This document shows positions 48,433 through 59,900 of a stretch of DNA of 64,000 nucleotides, piece by piece. The notes below the pieces were generated by a model. That model saw nothing but the letters and a program-made list of their open reading frames with translations. It did not search any database and was not told the origin of the DNA. Each line of letters opens with the position of its first letter. The stretch's first letter is position 1. This DNA is from Cephalotus follicularis (lineage: Eukaryota; Streptophyta; Magnoliopsida; Oxalidales; Cephalotaceae), in contig BDDD01002921.1 in NCBI GenBank assembly GCA_001972305.1, positions 1 through 64,000 of the forward strand, in the 5' to 3' direction. Both the position numbers and the translations under genes were made by a program.

Positions 48433-51400
48433 CTATGGATTTGTACTGTTGTCATGTAAAGTATCCTTCAACCATTCACAGTATCGATCAACATCACCCG
48501 GATCGACTCGAGTGTCTGCATTTTTGAACCAGTCTGTCTCTTGTTCGAGTTCACTCAACAATTCATTATACTTCAACAAGGGTTGGCACAGATTAGAAGC
48601 ACCGATTTGAGGAGCCAAGTCTTCTATAACATCAGATTTTGTGTTGTTGCCGCAAGTGAATTCTGCATCAGGCACATCGCTTGATCCTGGCATAATATTT
48701 AGCCCCCCGATAGCACCAGCAGATGTCATTGAGATTGTGTTCCACTCATGTGAGCCAAATTCCCTAGCCCAATCTGCAGTATAATTTATCTCTTTATGCA
48801 CATCATTAGCCACATCTGGAAACTGAAACTTCTCGGCGGAGATGTTAGAAGAACCATCCCGAGTCATACTTAATGAGTTCAAATTGGACATAGGAACATT
48901 GCCAGTTCGGTTGAACTCAAGAGCCTGCTTCTCTATACCATTGAGCATGTTGATGCAAGGTGAAAAATTTCTCCCTGTTTGGTTCATTTGCTTACTCTCT
49001 CCAAAGTTACCTGATAAGCTTGTTGTCCCCGAATTGTGAGTGAAGAGTGCTCTATGGTCATGATTGGCAATATTGGTAGTATGGAGTCTTGAAGCAGTTA
49101 AAGAATTGTGAGTGCCGAATGGCAGTATATTGCCTCTAGCAGCAAAAATAGAACTTGGATATGGTGCTCGAGACCCCAATGAAAGTGTTTGTGAGGATCC
49201 AGTTTTGCTAAAAAAGTCCATTCGTTTAGTTATTTGTGGTATAGCAGATGTGTCAGTCTCGCTAATACGCTTCACTTGAGATTTGTATTTCTGAAAACAA
49301 GAAAAAATTATCAATAATACACCATATTAGTGACAGTGTTAAAATGAAAGAATTAAGGACACCCATTTCATATATATATATACCAGCATTAAGGAAAATG
49401 AATAATGACATCCGCTGCCAATATTTTCATTTTACATCAAATAAAGATGATGCCTATTCAATTCTAGAGGTAGTATTGATTTGCATTTTAGGAATAATTA
49501 GGTGTTTGCCTAAATAAAAATGTTATAGACATTATTGGAATGAAACCTTTATCACATTAGTTAGTGAAGAGGTCTTCTTCACTCTAAATATTTGAAGGAC
49601 TCTTTTTTCCTTATAAGGATGCTTTTCTTGGGCCTTGCGTCTTAAAATGGTATGAGAGGTAAGCAAACTTTTCTCACTATACCAGGTGATAGTGGGTACG
49701 TTATCATTGCAAGTTATTTGTGAAGACAGGTGGTAATGAGTCATATCATCTCGTAATAAATTTTATTCTCTCCTCCATGACGACGAATATTGAGATGATG
49801 ATCATTGGTTAGGCATAGATATATTATTCACTTTAATTATTTGTTTATAATTAAAGTATTACTACATGTTCCGAATATTTTAAAAAAATTATATTTAACG
49901 AATGATGAGAAACTGTTCAATACTGTCATCTATGTTAGTTTTTTGGATTCGGACAATCATTCGATGATAAAAGAAAATTTGTAAAAATTCTGGGACGTCT
50001 CACATTATTCTTATAATTAAGCATGTGTTTTGCCATTGGATATATATTGGGTCTTAATAAACATGATGATACTTGAATTTATATTTATTTAGCTTTTAGT
50101 TTTGAACATTTGATCAAAAGCTATGGATAAGAACTACATATATGCCACCCAATACTTTAAAATTTAAATCTCAATACCCTAAAATTTATTCAAAGGTTTT
50201 AACATATTTCCCAACAGTCCATAAATATCTAGTGTGTCAATTAACATCTATAAATTTTAAAGGGTAAAATAAAAAAATTCCTCCGAGATTTGGACTAATT
50301 AACACTTTGTTCACTATGTTTTCAAATATTACAAAAACTCCTTCATGTTTGAGTCCGTTTAACTATTAACCCCCTAAGATTTGAGTCCGTTTAACCATTA
50401 ATCCCATCAGTTTTGAGTCCGCTAACGATTAACCCCCTCAGGTTTGAGTTCATTTAACCATTAACCCACTGTATTATAAGCATAAGTTATAAGTTAAGAG
50501 TGTATATGTAATATTTGAAAATAGATTGGGCAAAGTGTTAACGAGTCCAAATTTCAGGGGATTCTTTTTGTATTTTACCCAATTTTAAATAGAAAAACTT
50601 CTGCGTAAAAATTGATTTGTATATGATGAATATATAAAAATATCAAGAGAGGGTAGTTATAGAGAGAAACCTGCAGATGGCTAGCGACCTGTCGCTGGGT
50701 CAGGTGAGGTTCATTCATCATCTTCAATATAGATTTTGGACGAGCTTCTGGATCCCAGAAACCAAACAATATTATTGCAAACAACAAGAAACTTTAGTAC
50801 TTAGGCCAAAGTACAATGCATCAGAATTTAATTAGTGGCAGCTTAATTATAGAGAGTAATGTAGAATGAGTTCAAAAGTTAGATTACTACAAGAAATTTG
50901 ACATCAATAACAATCAATTTGAATATCAGTAACATGCTTTCCATTGCATTTTTTGCAGATTTAAGAAAACCCTGATGTTCAAATTGCATGTTACTGATGT
51001 TCAAATTTTTTGTAATAGTTGTTGTAATATAAGGAGAAAGTAAGTCTTACTTGTATCTCCTAGTGCACTAAGAGCTGCTGTGAACTTCAGGTGAAGATCT
51101 GCATTCCAAACCACACGTGGCCTGGAGGATTTTGGTCTAGGCGACATTTTAGTGTAGTCTTTCCATTCTTTCACTTCCACCTTTGGTTTTTCACTTATCA
51201 AATTACTTTGTCCTGAGCTTATTTTCATTTCCTTCTCATCTTCTTTTCCTTCTATACCCTCATTTGGTCTCTTCATATTGGATCTTTCCTGTTCCTCACT
51301 CTCTTTGGTCATCACTTGGTTAATGGTGGTATTTTGGGATTCTTTTACATGGTCTCCCTCATTCAAGCCCCTCTCCACTACCATTTGTTGCTTGTTATCC

Positions 51401-53463
51401 CCATTTGGATCAGTTAGGAACCCTTCTACCATCATTTGCTCTTTTTCCCCTTCTGGATCATTCAAGCTTCCTTGTAAAGCTGTTTGCTTCTCCTTTCCTT
51501 TCGGATCCTTAGTCGTAATCGGATTCGGGCACTCTCCGAATTCTATTAGTTTATTTTTTCCTTTTGGATCATTTCGATTATCATTCGAGCACCCTCCGAA
51601 TTCTATTTGTTTCTTCTTTCCTTTTGGATCATTTTGATGGTCAATATTTTGGATATAGTTTTTAGTTACAGTACTGGCCACACTCTTGTTCACACAAACA
51701 GTCTCCTTCGACTTCAAAACTTCACTTTGCTTTCTTCTACAGTTGTCCTTTCCACCAAAGTCTGCTTTTGTGATTTTCTTCATTGGATTGTTCCTCCTTC
51801 GATACGCGTGTTGCCACAAGTATTTGAGGTCCTCCATAGATATTGGTTTCTCAAGATAGTGACTTGCCCCTTCAATTAGGGCTCTCTTTGCAGCTTTCAC
51901 ACTTCTTACGGAGGACATCACTGCATGGAAACCTAGTTAGTAACCATACATATATAAGCAGGAACAAAAATGTATAGGAAACCTTAACAAGAACATTAAT
52001 GTTTAAGTGGATTAAAGTTGGATCTTACTAATAACGGGAATTTGCTTCTCAACAAGCAAGCGAAGGAACAAAAGACTGTTCATATCGGGCATGCGAATAT
52101 TAGCCATGACTACTTTGAATCGGTCCTTTTGCTCCCGAATCATTGTCATAGCAACAGTTGCTAGCTCAGTGGTTGTAACTACAAACAAGAACACAAAATA
52201 GAGTCTAATAAGTTCACTAAAATGAGAATGCTTAAGAAAGTTAATTCAAAATTAATCATTAAAGCAATTAATATGAGAAATCATTTGTAACTGTTTTTTT
52301 GCATGAAATGGGTATGCAGATATGCATTACTAAGAAGATGAAAAATAAACATACTTTAAAGCAACTTGTGTTAATGATTAAAAAGGAAGATACAAATACA
52401 AACATTAATAGCTCATACTTTTTTTTTTTATTAATTCATATATTTGTTTTTTTTTTGTTGAAAATTTTCATACTTTTATTTAGCCTATTTCATTCTCCAT
52501 TTTACAATTTGACTTAACGAAAAAGTCTAATATAAAATAAATAATTTTTTTTTGTCTTATTAAAATCAATTTAGAAAACAAATTAATGTATATGAAAAAC
52601 CATTAGGAACTTAGTAGATTATAAATTCTCAGATATTTTTCATTTTAGGAGAAGGAAATATTTTCAAAAACCAATTTTTCCTTGTTCCAAAAATGCTAAT
52701 AGTTTTTGAAAATGGATGATACATGCACAATCTTCTATGTTCAAACAAATTAATTATCTTAGCCTTTTCTTATCGTGAAACCAACTAAATCTAAAGTGAT
52801 GATATTTGAGAGTATATAAGCCAACAAAAATAGAAAAAAACAGACAAATGTGACAAAACACTTTATTTATAAAAAAAAAAAAGGAAAGCTTCCAGGATAT
52901 ACAAGAGGAACAATTTAAAGGAATTTATTGGAGTCAGATATCTTGATTACTCAATAACTCAGCTATCTAAATATACCTTGTATCACTCTTAGGTCCACAC
53001 AAAAATGCAGAAATTAATGAAAATCTTTTGAGCTAAAATTCACAAGTTTACATAATACAACAATTCTTGTCATAAATACATATTTATAACTGTTTAAATA
53101 AATGCAGACTGACATACGTGTCACGCATATACGTACATAAATAACGCGCGAATTAACGTTAATTTTTTAAAAATTTAAATTATGTAATTGTACTTTTTTT
53201 AAAAATTAGATTTTCACATGCAGTACATGGATGATCTAATTCAGATCACCAATGAAAGCCTCAAAATATCAACATGGGAGGAAAAAAAAAATGATCAAAA
53301 CCAAATATAAAAAATGGATTTATTATTTACCCCTAAAAGAATACTGCTCAAGCATTGATGCAAGGTACATGAGGGAGGTTGTCTCATGATCCACTATCAG
53401 AATCCGAAGGCCACGAGCAAAGCTAGGGATCATGCTACTTGGTGAAGGATTCAAACCATCCAT
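48433..53463 (-). CDS. Type-B (pseudo) response regulator, GARP transcription factor
   Basis: Coding exons on the minus strand: 53463-53331, 52178-52029, 51920-51051, 50747-50671, 49290-48433. They total 2088 nt (695 aa plus stop) with clean GT-AG junctions. The receiver domain (residues about 19-130: LRILIVDHETTSLMYL, MANIRMPDMNS, PVIMMSSVRSVKAAKRAL, HYLEKP) keeps Lys119 and Ser97. The acidic pair is Asp25-His26, and the phospho-acceptor position is Asn71. A Lys/Glu-rich linker holds five DPKGK-type repeats (residues about 192-275). The GARP/Myb-like domain (residues about 360-420) spans three exons: RPRVVWNADLHLKF, ILKMMNEPHLTQRQVASHLQ, KYKSQVKRI. Type-B members are nuclear activators of cytokinin responses; this receiver probably cannot be phosphorylated normally. 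The ATG at 53463 is where receiver homology requires it; the open frame upstream extends further without conservation. Confidence 0.9.
50262..50580. mobile_element. Mutator-like MITE with 9-bp target duplication (intron 4)
   Basis: The 319-bp element has inverted ends of about 48 bp (GGGTAAAATA at both, continuing to ggact..ttaacactttg) and perfect 9-bp duplications aattttaaa at 50253-50261 and 50581-50589. Nine-base duplications mark Mutator-like elements. The middle holds four units of about 32 bp (50347-50472). Confidence 0.88.
50347..50472. repeat. Four-unit tandem repeat inside the MITE
   Basis: Units of about 32 bp built on tttgagtccgtttaac.attaa ccccc, with a few changes per unit. Confidence 0.75.
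50886..51020. mobile_element. CACTA-like MITE in intron 3
   Basis: The left arm actacaagaaatttga..., ending cagtaacatgc, pairs with the right arm (reverse complement actattacaaaaaatttga, then catcagtaacatgc). ACTACAAGAAA resembles CACTA ends. It fills nearly half of the 303-bp intron. Confidence 0.65.
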
Positions 53464-53675
53464 GATCAAAAGAAGAGAAGAATTAAGCAAAGAAGGCTTG
53501 AAAACAAGAAAAACACAAGGTGATGATATGATGATATATTTTAGACTTAAGAAGCTAGGCAAATCTAACAAGAAATCATGTAGCAAAGAAGCACAAAAAG
53601 AAAGAGAGGTATAAAAGTATGAGACTTGAGTAATGAAATTGAAGAGTGATGTCTAAAAAATAGTGGGGCTATAAT

Positions 53676-53690
53676 GTTATATATAAAGGG
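53676..53690 (-). promoter_or_regulatory. Candidate TATA box of the response-regulator gene
   Basis: On the minus strand the sequence reads cctttatatataac, about 215 bp upstream of the start codon. Position and sequence fit a plant TATA box; no transcription start is visible. Confidence 0.45.
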
Positions 53691-54404
53691 GTTAATTGAT
53701 ATGAGTGATTGCTCACATCTTTATGGGAGTAAATGTGAAGTGACTAAAGTTAAGTGGTCTTTTTTTCAAAATATCAGAAATTGAATTTTTAAACATTGAA
53801 AAAATGACTCTCATGTTTGGTTAACTCAAATTTGATCACATAAGGATTTGAGTAGTTGCTTACATCCATTAATTTCATATATAAAACACTTATCATTATT
53901 ACTCATGAATTGTGGTATATTGAGTGTAACTAAGAATTGAGAGATTCTTAGGTAGACACAACTCAACACGTACATATGGAAACACAATCAATCATAAAAT
54001 GATATATCATCAATTTAATTGACTGTTACTCTAAAAATTTTCAAAATTTATGATATGTATTTATATCATTTAGTATGTTTAGATACATGTGATAAGTTGT
54101 GTCTAACTAACAAATTTTTTTTTTCTTGAAAGACACTTAAATGTGAAAAAAATTGCGCATTAATCTTATATATAATTGTTGGTGAACACGCGTTTGATTT
54201 GTCAATGTTGGTCTTATCTCTTGAGACAAAGAGAGTCAACAATTGGTAGAGTGTTGACTAGCTAATTACTGCATGCACATCGTTTACCGTTTGTAAGCTA
54301 CGGTTACATACCATTCTATGCCTCGTGGTTTTTGCTTTTTTAACCACCTAATTAATGATGGGTTTCAGTTGATTTTATAAATTCAATAAAGTATAGTTTA
54401 AACC

Positions 54405-54868
54405 GGACTTGAGATTGTTTATAGAGGAAAATTGCACTTTTGTTTGTTATACACCATATTATTTGTTTATCAAATATATGCAAGTCCTTTGCACAAATTA
54501 TCACTGGATTTTTATGCATTTGCTAAACTGAAAACATGCTTCTTCTTTATGCTTAGAGTATTGTCCTCATCTTCATTTCACTTGTTCGGTTTAGGAAGCT
54601 TTAATTTGACCAAAAAGTAATTAGTAGTCAAATCATCTTTAACTCTCTTGTTACTGATAATTAGTATGATTTCATATAATTGATAAATAATTAGGAACAC
54701 AACTTATTTATTCTCTTATTGTCAGGTGTACGTATTTGGAAGGATTGTTAGTGTAATTAAAAAGGCATAGAGTTGGAATTTGTCGTATACTACATAATAT
54801 GGCAACAATAATACTAAGTGATAAACAGACTGAATTAATTAATATACCAATAATCCCATAAAAGACAA
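54405..54868. repeat. Direct repeat flanking the response-regulator gene, right copy
   Basis: Same orientation as 45902-46430 and matching along its length with small indels. See the left copy for landmarks. Confidence 0.75.
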
Positions 54869-55411
54869 ATAATTTTTAAATGTTGAAAACTTTTAGTTAC
54901 CAAAATTCCATAAAAGTAACTGAATATAATTAAGAAGTGATTTGTGCTATTTCTATCCTTTTCAGGGTATGTTCATGGTTTTGAATGTATTCGATGAGTT
55001 GTTAACAAAGTATTTTATTAGGGTTCAAAAGGATGATAATTATAATGCATGCATCTTAAGTGCATGCAACATTCTTTTTCCATTGATCGAAAAAGACTGT
55101 AAATTCATTAAATCAAAAGAAATCTGAAACAATTACATAGGAAAATAGGTAAAGCAAAAAACCAACTACATTCAGTATTAAGGTGCCTAGCAGATTTAGC
55201 AAGCTTATGTGGATGTTGATTGTCATCTCTGAAAACAAAAACAATACAAGGTGGAACAATTTGATGGAAGTTTTCTGTGCAAATTTTTTTAAAATATTTG
55301 TATTACCAAGCTATTGGCTTATAAATTAAGGAGACTTACAAGAGAAATATAAGGAAATTAACAATCGAATTCGTATAATAGTGTTAACATGTAAACTCTC
55401 ATTTCCGTGGA

Positions 55412-55615
55412 ATGATTACCTATGAGCTTCGCAAGTTTGACTCCCTATTGAGGAATATACATGGCATTGTTCATATTTATCGAGAAGGTAATGGTTTTGT
55501 GGATAGATTGGCTGCTTATGGTCATCTTATTCAAGGTCATCAGGTTTTTGGCTCTGCAAACAGTTTTCCTCGTTCCTGCAAAGAGGCATGTCGTCAAGAC
55601 CTGCATGGTCTTTGA
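55412..55615 (+). pseudogene. RNase H-like (RVT_3) fragment
   Basis: This 67-codon frame contains FDSLLRNIHGIVHIYREGNG followed by FVDRLAAYGHLIQ. It resembles the end of the plant RNase H-like RVT_3 domain (hvyREgNrvADaLA), found in LINE-type polyproteins and in domesticated RNase H-like genes. The Asp of the usual VAD is present (FVD), but the upstream catalytic residues are absent. It ends 45 bp before the putative copia-C LTR and has no start context or partner exons. A captured or truncated remnant is most likely. Confidence 0.55.
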
Positions 55616-55659
55616 TGAGAAGATAGCTAGTGTGGATTGTAGTAAACTAATTGAGCTTT

Positions 55660-55991
55660 TGATGAGAGGGCCCATTAGGTTACTAATAAGGATTAAATAA
55701 TAGCCGGGTCTCCTCTCTTAATCCTAATCTTGACGAAAGAGAAAATACACATACAGTAGTGGAGAAGTTAGACGGCTATCTTCTCTGTGTATTACGGTGC
55801 CTCATCGAGACAGTGTTCTAGAGAATTAAGAGAGCTGTACCTTGCTTAATCAGGATATCTACAGATTTTCGCTGCTTACCATGGATCCTAAACAAGGTAC
55901 GATTTCTATCATTGTTATGTAGGTATTTCTCTTCTATCTAAGACAATCCTAGGGATTGATAAATTGATTAGGCATCCAATTTTATCTTACA
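55660..55991 (+). repeat. Putative 5' LTR of copia-C
   Basis: The right edge (tttatcttaca) is set by the primer binding site. The left edge is placed at TGATGAGAGGGCCC because it starts with TG and gives a normal length (332 bp). With no 3' LTR to compare, the left edge is uncertain. Confidence 0.5.
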
Positions 55992-55993
55992 TG

Positions 55994-56005
55994 TGGTATC
56001 AGAGA
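55994..56005 (+). other. Primer binding site of copia-C
   Basis: The sequence tggtatcagaga is the initiator tRNA-Met complement with one change at the end, two bases after the LTR. Confidence 0.8.
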
Positions 56006-56144
56006 GACCTTAGATAAGAATTGAAATCCTAATCAAGTTAAAGAAATAATTGTGTATGATTCATGATTTGGGTGTGGCTTTGTTTTTGTATAAAACTGCT
56101 TTAGGGTTTAACATAAATCATAAAAAAAAAAAAATTCTTGCGCG

Positions 56145-56297
56145 AAAGACATTGATGTCTTTATGAGAAATCGACCTGTAACTTTTGAACTAAAGACATC
56201 GATGTCTTTGAAAGACATCGATGTCTTTGTGATTTTTTGACCTGAAATTTTTTGAATGAAAAACATTGATGTCTTTTGAAAAGACATCGATGTCTTT
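56145..56297. repeat. Array of 18-bp palindromes in the copia-C leader
   Basis: AAAGACATCGATGTCTTT occurs perfectly at 56192-56209, 56211-56228 and 56280-56297, and imperfectly at 56145-56162 and about 56260-56277. Two are separated by one base. The array lies between the primer binding site and gag, so it would be in the transcribed leader. Confidence 0.92.
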
Positions 56298-56678
56298 GCG
56301 TCCTGTTGCTATAATATCGACGTTTTTAAGACCTTTCACTACAGTAAGCGTACTATCGATACTTGATCGTTTACATGCACATACATACAGTAATATATTC
56401 TGGTATTTTGATATTACATGCACGATCATTCAATTATTAAAATACCTAAACGATGTAATTAGCATGACTTGTAATTTTAGGGACAATTCAGGCCCCCTTC
56501 TGTCCATCATTCTAAAATCACACTATGGTTTGGTGAGGGTAATATAAAGTATACTCCAGTATGAAATAGTTTCACGGTTTAGTCGAGATGTAGTCACCAA
56601 AGTGGCCTTCTTGATTGGATTTGTGATGTCTATCTAGTACGATGGTGGGGTTTCTCTAATTCTTGTGCATGATCATAC

Positions 56679-56868
56679 GCCCAAAGGTGGTGGTTGTGTA
56701 TTGGAATCAAGAGGGTAAATATGGAGCATATGGTTGGGAATTGACTAGTCATGGAGATCTATACACCCAAAGGTGGCGGTATGTCTATGGTTGGAAATAT
56801 ATTCTCATGGCCGCTTCTATGTAAAAGTTTTGCAACTGCATGTCATGCATTCGCCCAAAGGTGTTTGT
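56679..56868 (+). repeat. About 86-bp repeat motif in the copia-C leader
   Basis: CCCAAAGGTG recurs at 56680, 56766 and 56854, about 86-88 bp apart. Between them tatggttggg.aatt-like and catgg blocks also recur, so these are three decayed tandem units just before gag. Confidence 0.6.
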
Positions 56869-56990
56869 ATGGTGATACCTGTAGACTTTCAGGTGTGCTT
56901 ATACGGTTTCAAGTGACACATTATTTGCCCTCATTGTGCCAATATTATACATTGTTTATTTTACAAGTCACCTTCTCTCTCAACAACAAT

Positions 56991-59900
56991 ATGGTAACTA
57001 TTGAGGTCCTCACTGGGTCGAACTTCAAGAAGTGGAAGGAACACATAGAGTTTGCCATGGAAATGGCAGATGTAGATCTTTCGCTTGTTACGGATAAACC
57101 TGGGAATTGACTATCATGAGCACTGATGATGAAAAATTAGTGCATGCTGCCTGGATGAAAAGTAATCGCATTTGCCTACTGTCCATGAGGAGGTCGATCT
57201 TGGATCACCTAAAAAGTGGCATGCCGATTGATTGCACTGCTAAGGAATTGATGACTGCAATCAGTGAGGGGTATCGTGTTTCAACGAATGCTGATATAGG
57301 GTTATTGCCGAGGAGGAAAAGTTAAAGAAGGAGAAGGGTCAAGTTGCTTTATATGTTACTGGTTCTAATTCTCATAAAGGTAAGAAGTCTAAAACTTATA
57401 CTAATAAAGTTGCTCATGGAACCACTAAGGAATCCAGTCAGTCTAGTAATATGGGTCCAAATAAAGTTTCTTTTAGGAAAAAGGGTGACCACTGCTTCTT
57501 TTCTAAGAAGAAAGGTCACATGAAGAAGGATTGTCTAAAGTACAAAGCTTGGTTGGCCAAATATAAGAATACAGGTAACGATTCTTTGGCTTTAGTTTGT
57601 GAATCCAATCTATCTGAAGCCCCATCTCGTTCATGGTGGCTGGATAGCGGTGCAACTAACCATGTTGCTTTTACCATATAGGGTTTCATAAATCGGAGGA
57701 AGCCAAATAAGGATGAGTCGAAGCTCACTGTTGGAAACAATAAAGATGCAGACGTAGAGTTCGTGGGAGATGTCAATTTAGTTTTAGATTTTGGTTTTAA
57801 ATTGATGTTAAGAAATACTCTTTATGTACCGTCCTTTAGACGGAATTTAATTTATGTTTCTATGTTAGACAATCTTGGCTTTGAATTTGAAATAAAGAAC
57901 TCTACGGCTAATCTCTTTTTCAATTCAAATATGGTTGGCCATTGCACATTGTCTCGTGGACTATATAGAGTGTGTTTGACTCCCAATGATATCTATGTCT
58001 GCTATAATGTTAATAACATTGCATCTAAAAGACCATTACCTAATGAATAATCTTTCATGTTATGGCATAAAAAGCTCGGCCATATCTCTAAGGAAAGAGT
58101 AAAAAGGCTGATAAAGTATGACATCCTGCCTACTCTTGATTTCAGTGACCTAGAGACATGTATAGATTGCTGTAAGGGCAAAATGACCAAGATAAGGAAG
58201 AAAACGACAATCCAAAGTTCTGATGTATTAGAAGTGATTCATACGGACATTAGTGGACCATATTCAACCACATTATGTAGAAATTTTTATTTCATTACGC
58301 TCATTGATGACTACTCCCAATATGGTTATCTGTTCTTAATTAAGAAAAAGTCTCAAGCTCTTGAGAAATTCAAGATCTTTCAGACTGAAGTTGAGAAACA
58401 GTTGGGAAAAGTCACAAAGGTGGTTAGATCTGACAGGGGTGGTGAGTATTATGGCAGACATGGGGATGCTGGACTGCTTAAAGGTCCATTTGCCAAATAG
58501 TTGAAGGATTATGGGATAGTTGCTCAATTTACTATGCCTGGAAGTCCTGAGCAAAATGGAGTCACTGAAAGGCATAACCGCACTCTTATGGAGATGATGA
58601 GAAGTATGATTAGTAGGATGAACTTACTTGAGTTTCATTGGGGTGAAGCATTGAAAATAGGCCTTTACATCCTTAATAGAGTTCCAAGTAAAGCCGTTGC
58701 ACTTACTCCTTTCGAGTTATGGACTGGACGTAAACCTAGTCTTAATCATCTTAGAGTTTGGGGTTGTCCAGCATAGGTGAAATTGTATACTCCAAACTTA
58801 AATAAGTTGGATTCGAGGTCTGTTCGTTGTTTCTTTGTTGGTTATCCAGATCATTCGAAGGGGTACAGTTTCTATAACCCTTATGGAGGTACTAAAATTG
58901 TGGAGTCAAAGACAACAAAATTTTTAGAGTTTGATGTAGCCGAACAGGGTGATTATTCTAAAACCATTGGAGATAGTATAGATCAAACGACGACTATATC
59001 TTTTTCTTTACCTACTCCAATGAATGTTGAATCTATTACACATGCAGTCGTACATGTTGAGGTTGAGGCAACTATTCAAGAGCCTATTGTTGATACTGTA
59101 CCTACGGATGTTCTTCAGACACAGGATTTAGTAGTAGAGGTTCCAGTTAGGAGATCGACTCATGATAGGAGATCAGTGATACACATTGCTATGAGATTTA
59201 CTTGGGAGAAAGTGATTACGATATTGGTTGCGTGATTGATCCATTGACTTATTTGGATGCAGTTTCTAGTTCTCAATCAGATTTGTGGATGGATACGATG
59301 AAAGATGAAATACAGTCAATGAGACATAATGGAGTTTGGGAACTTGTTGAATTACCTGAAGGCTGCAAACCCATTGGTTGTAAATGGGTTTATAAGACTA
59401 AAAGGGATTCCGAAGGGAAGGTTGAGAGGTTTAAAGCCAGACTGGTAGTCAAGGGATTTACACAAAGAGAGGGAATATACTATAATGTAAATTTCTCTCC
59501 AGTCTCTTCAAAGGACTCTCTCAGGATAATCATAACATTAGTAGCTCATTTTGATTTGGAGTTACACCAGATGGATGTAAAAATCGCATTTCTGAATAGT
59601 AATCTTGATAAGGAAGTCTATATGGTGCAGCCTGAAAGTTTTGCAGTTGAAGGTGGTAGTCATCTTGTTTGTAGACTCAAGAAGTCTATATATGGTCTCA
59701 AACAAGCTTCGAGACAATGGTACTTCAGATTTGATGATGTTGTGACTTCTTTTGATTTTAAAGAAAATCCGGTGGATCAGTGTACACAAGGTCAATGGGA
59801 GAAAATTCATTATTCTTGTGCTCTATGTGGATGACATTTTGTTAGTAAGCAATGATCTAGGCATGCTACATATGACCAAGCAGATGTTGTCTAGTGAGTT

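Larger units (their letters stand above)
53464..55411. other. Upstream region of the response-regulator gene
   Basis: Intergenic, with the promoter and 5' UTR of the minus-strand gene at its left end. It holds the right member of the direct repeat pair (54405-54868). No other gene seen. Confidence 0.5.

Noticed and set aside
51278..51637. 119-codon plus-strand frame
   Set aside because: Antisense shadow of exon 3 of the response regulator, caused by the DPKGK repeat.
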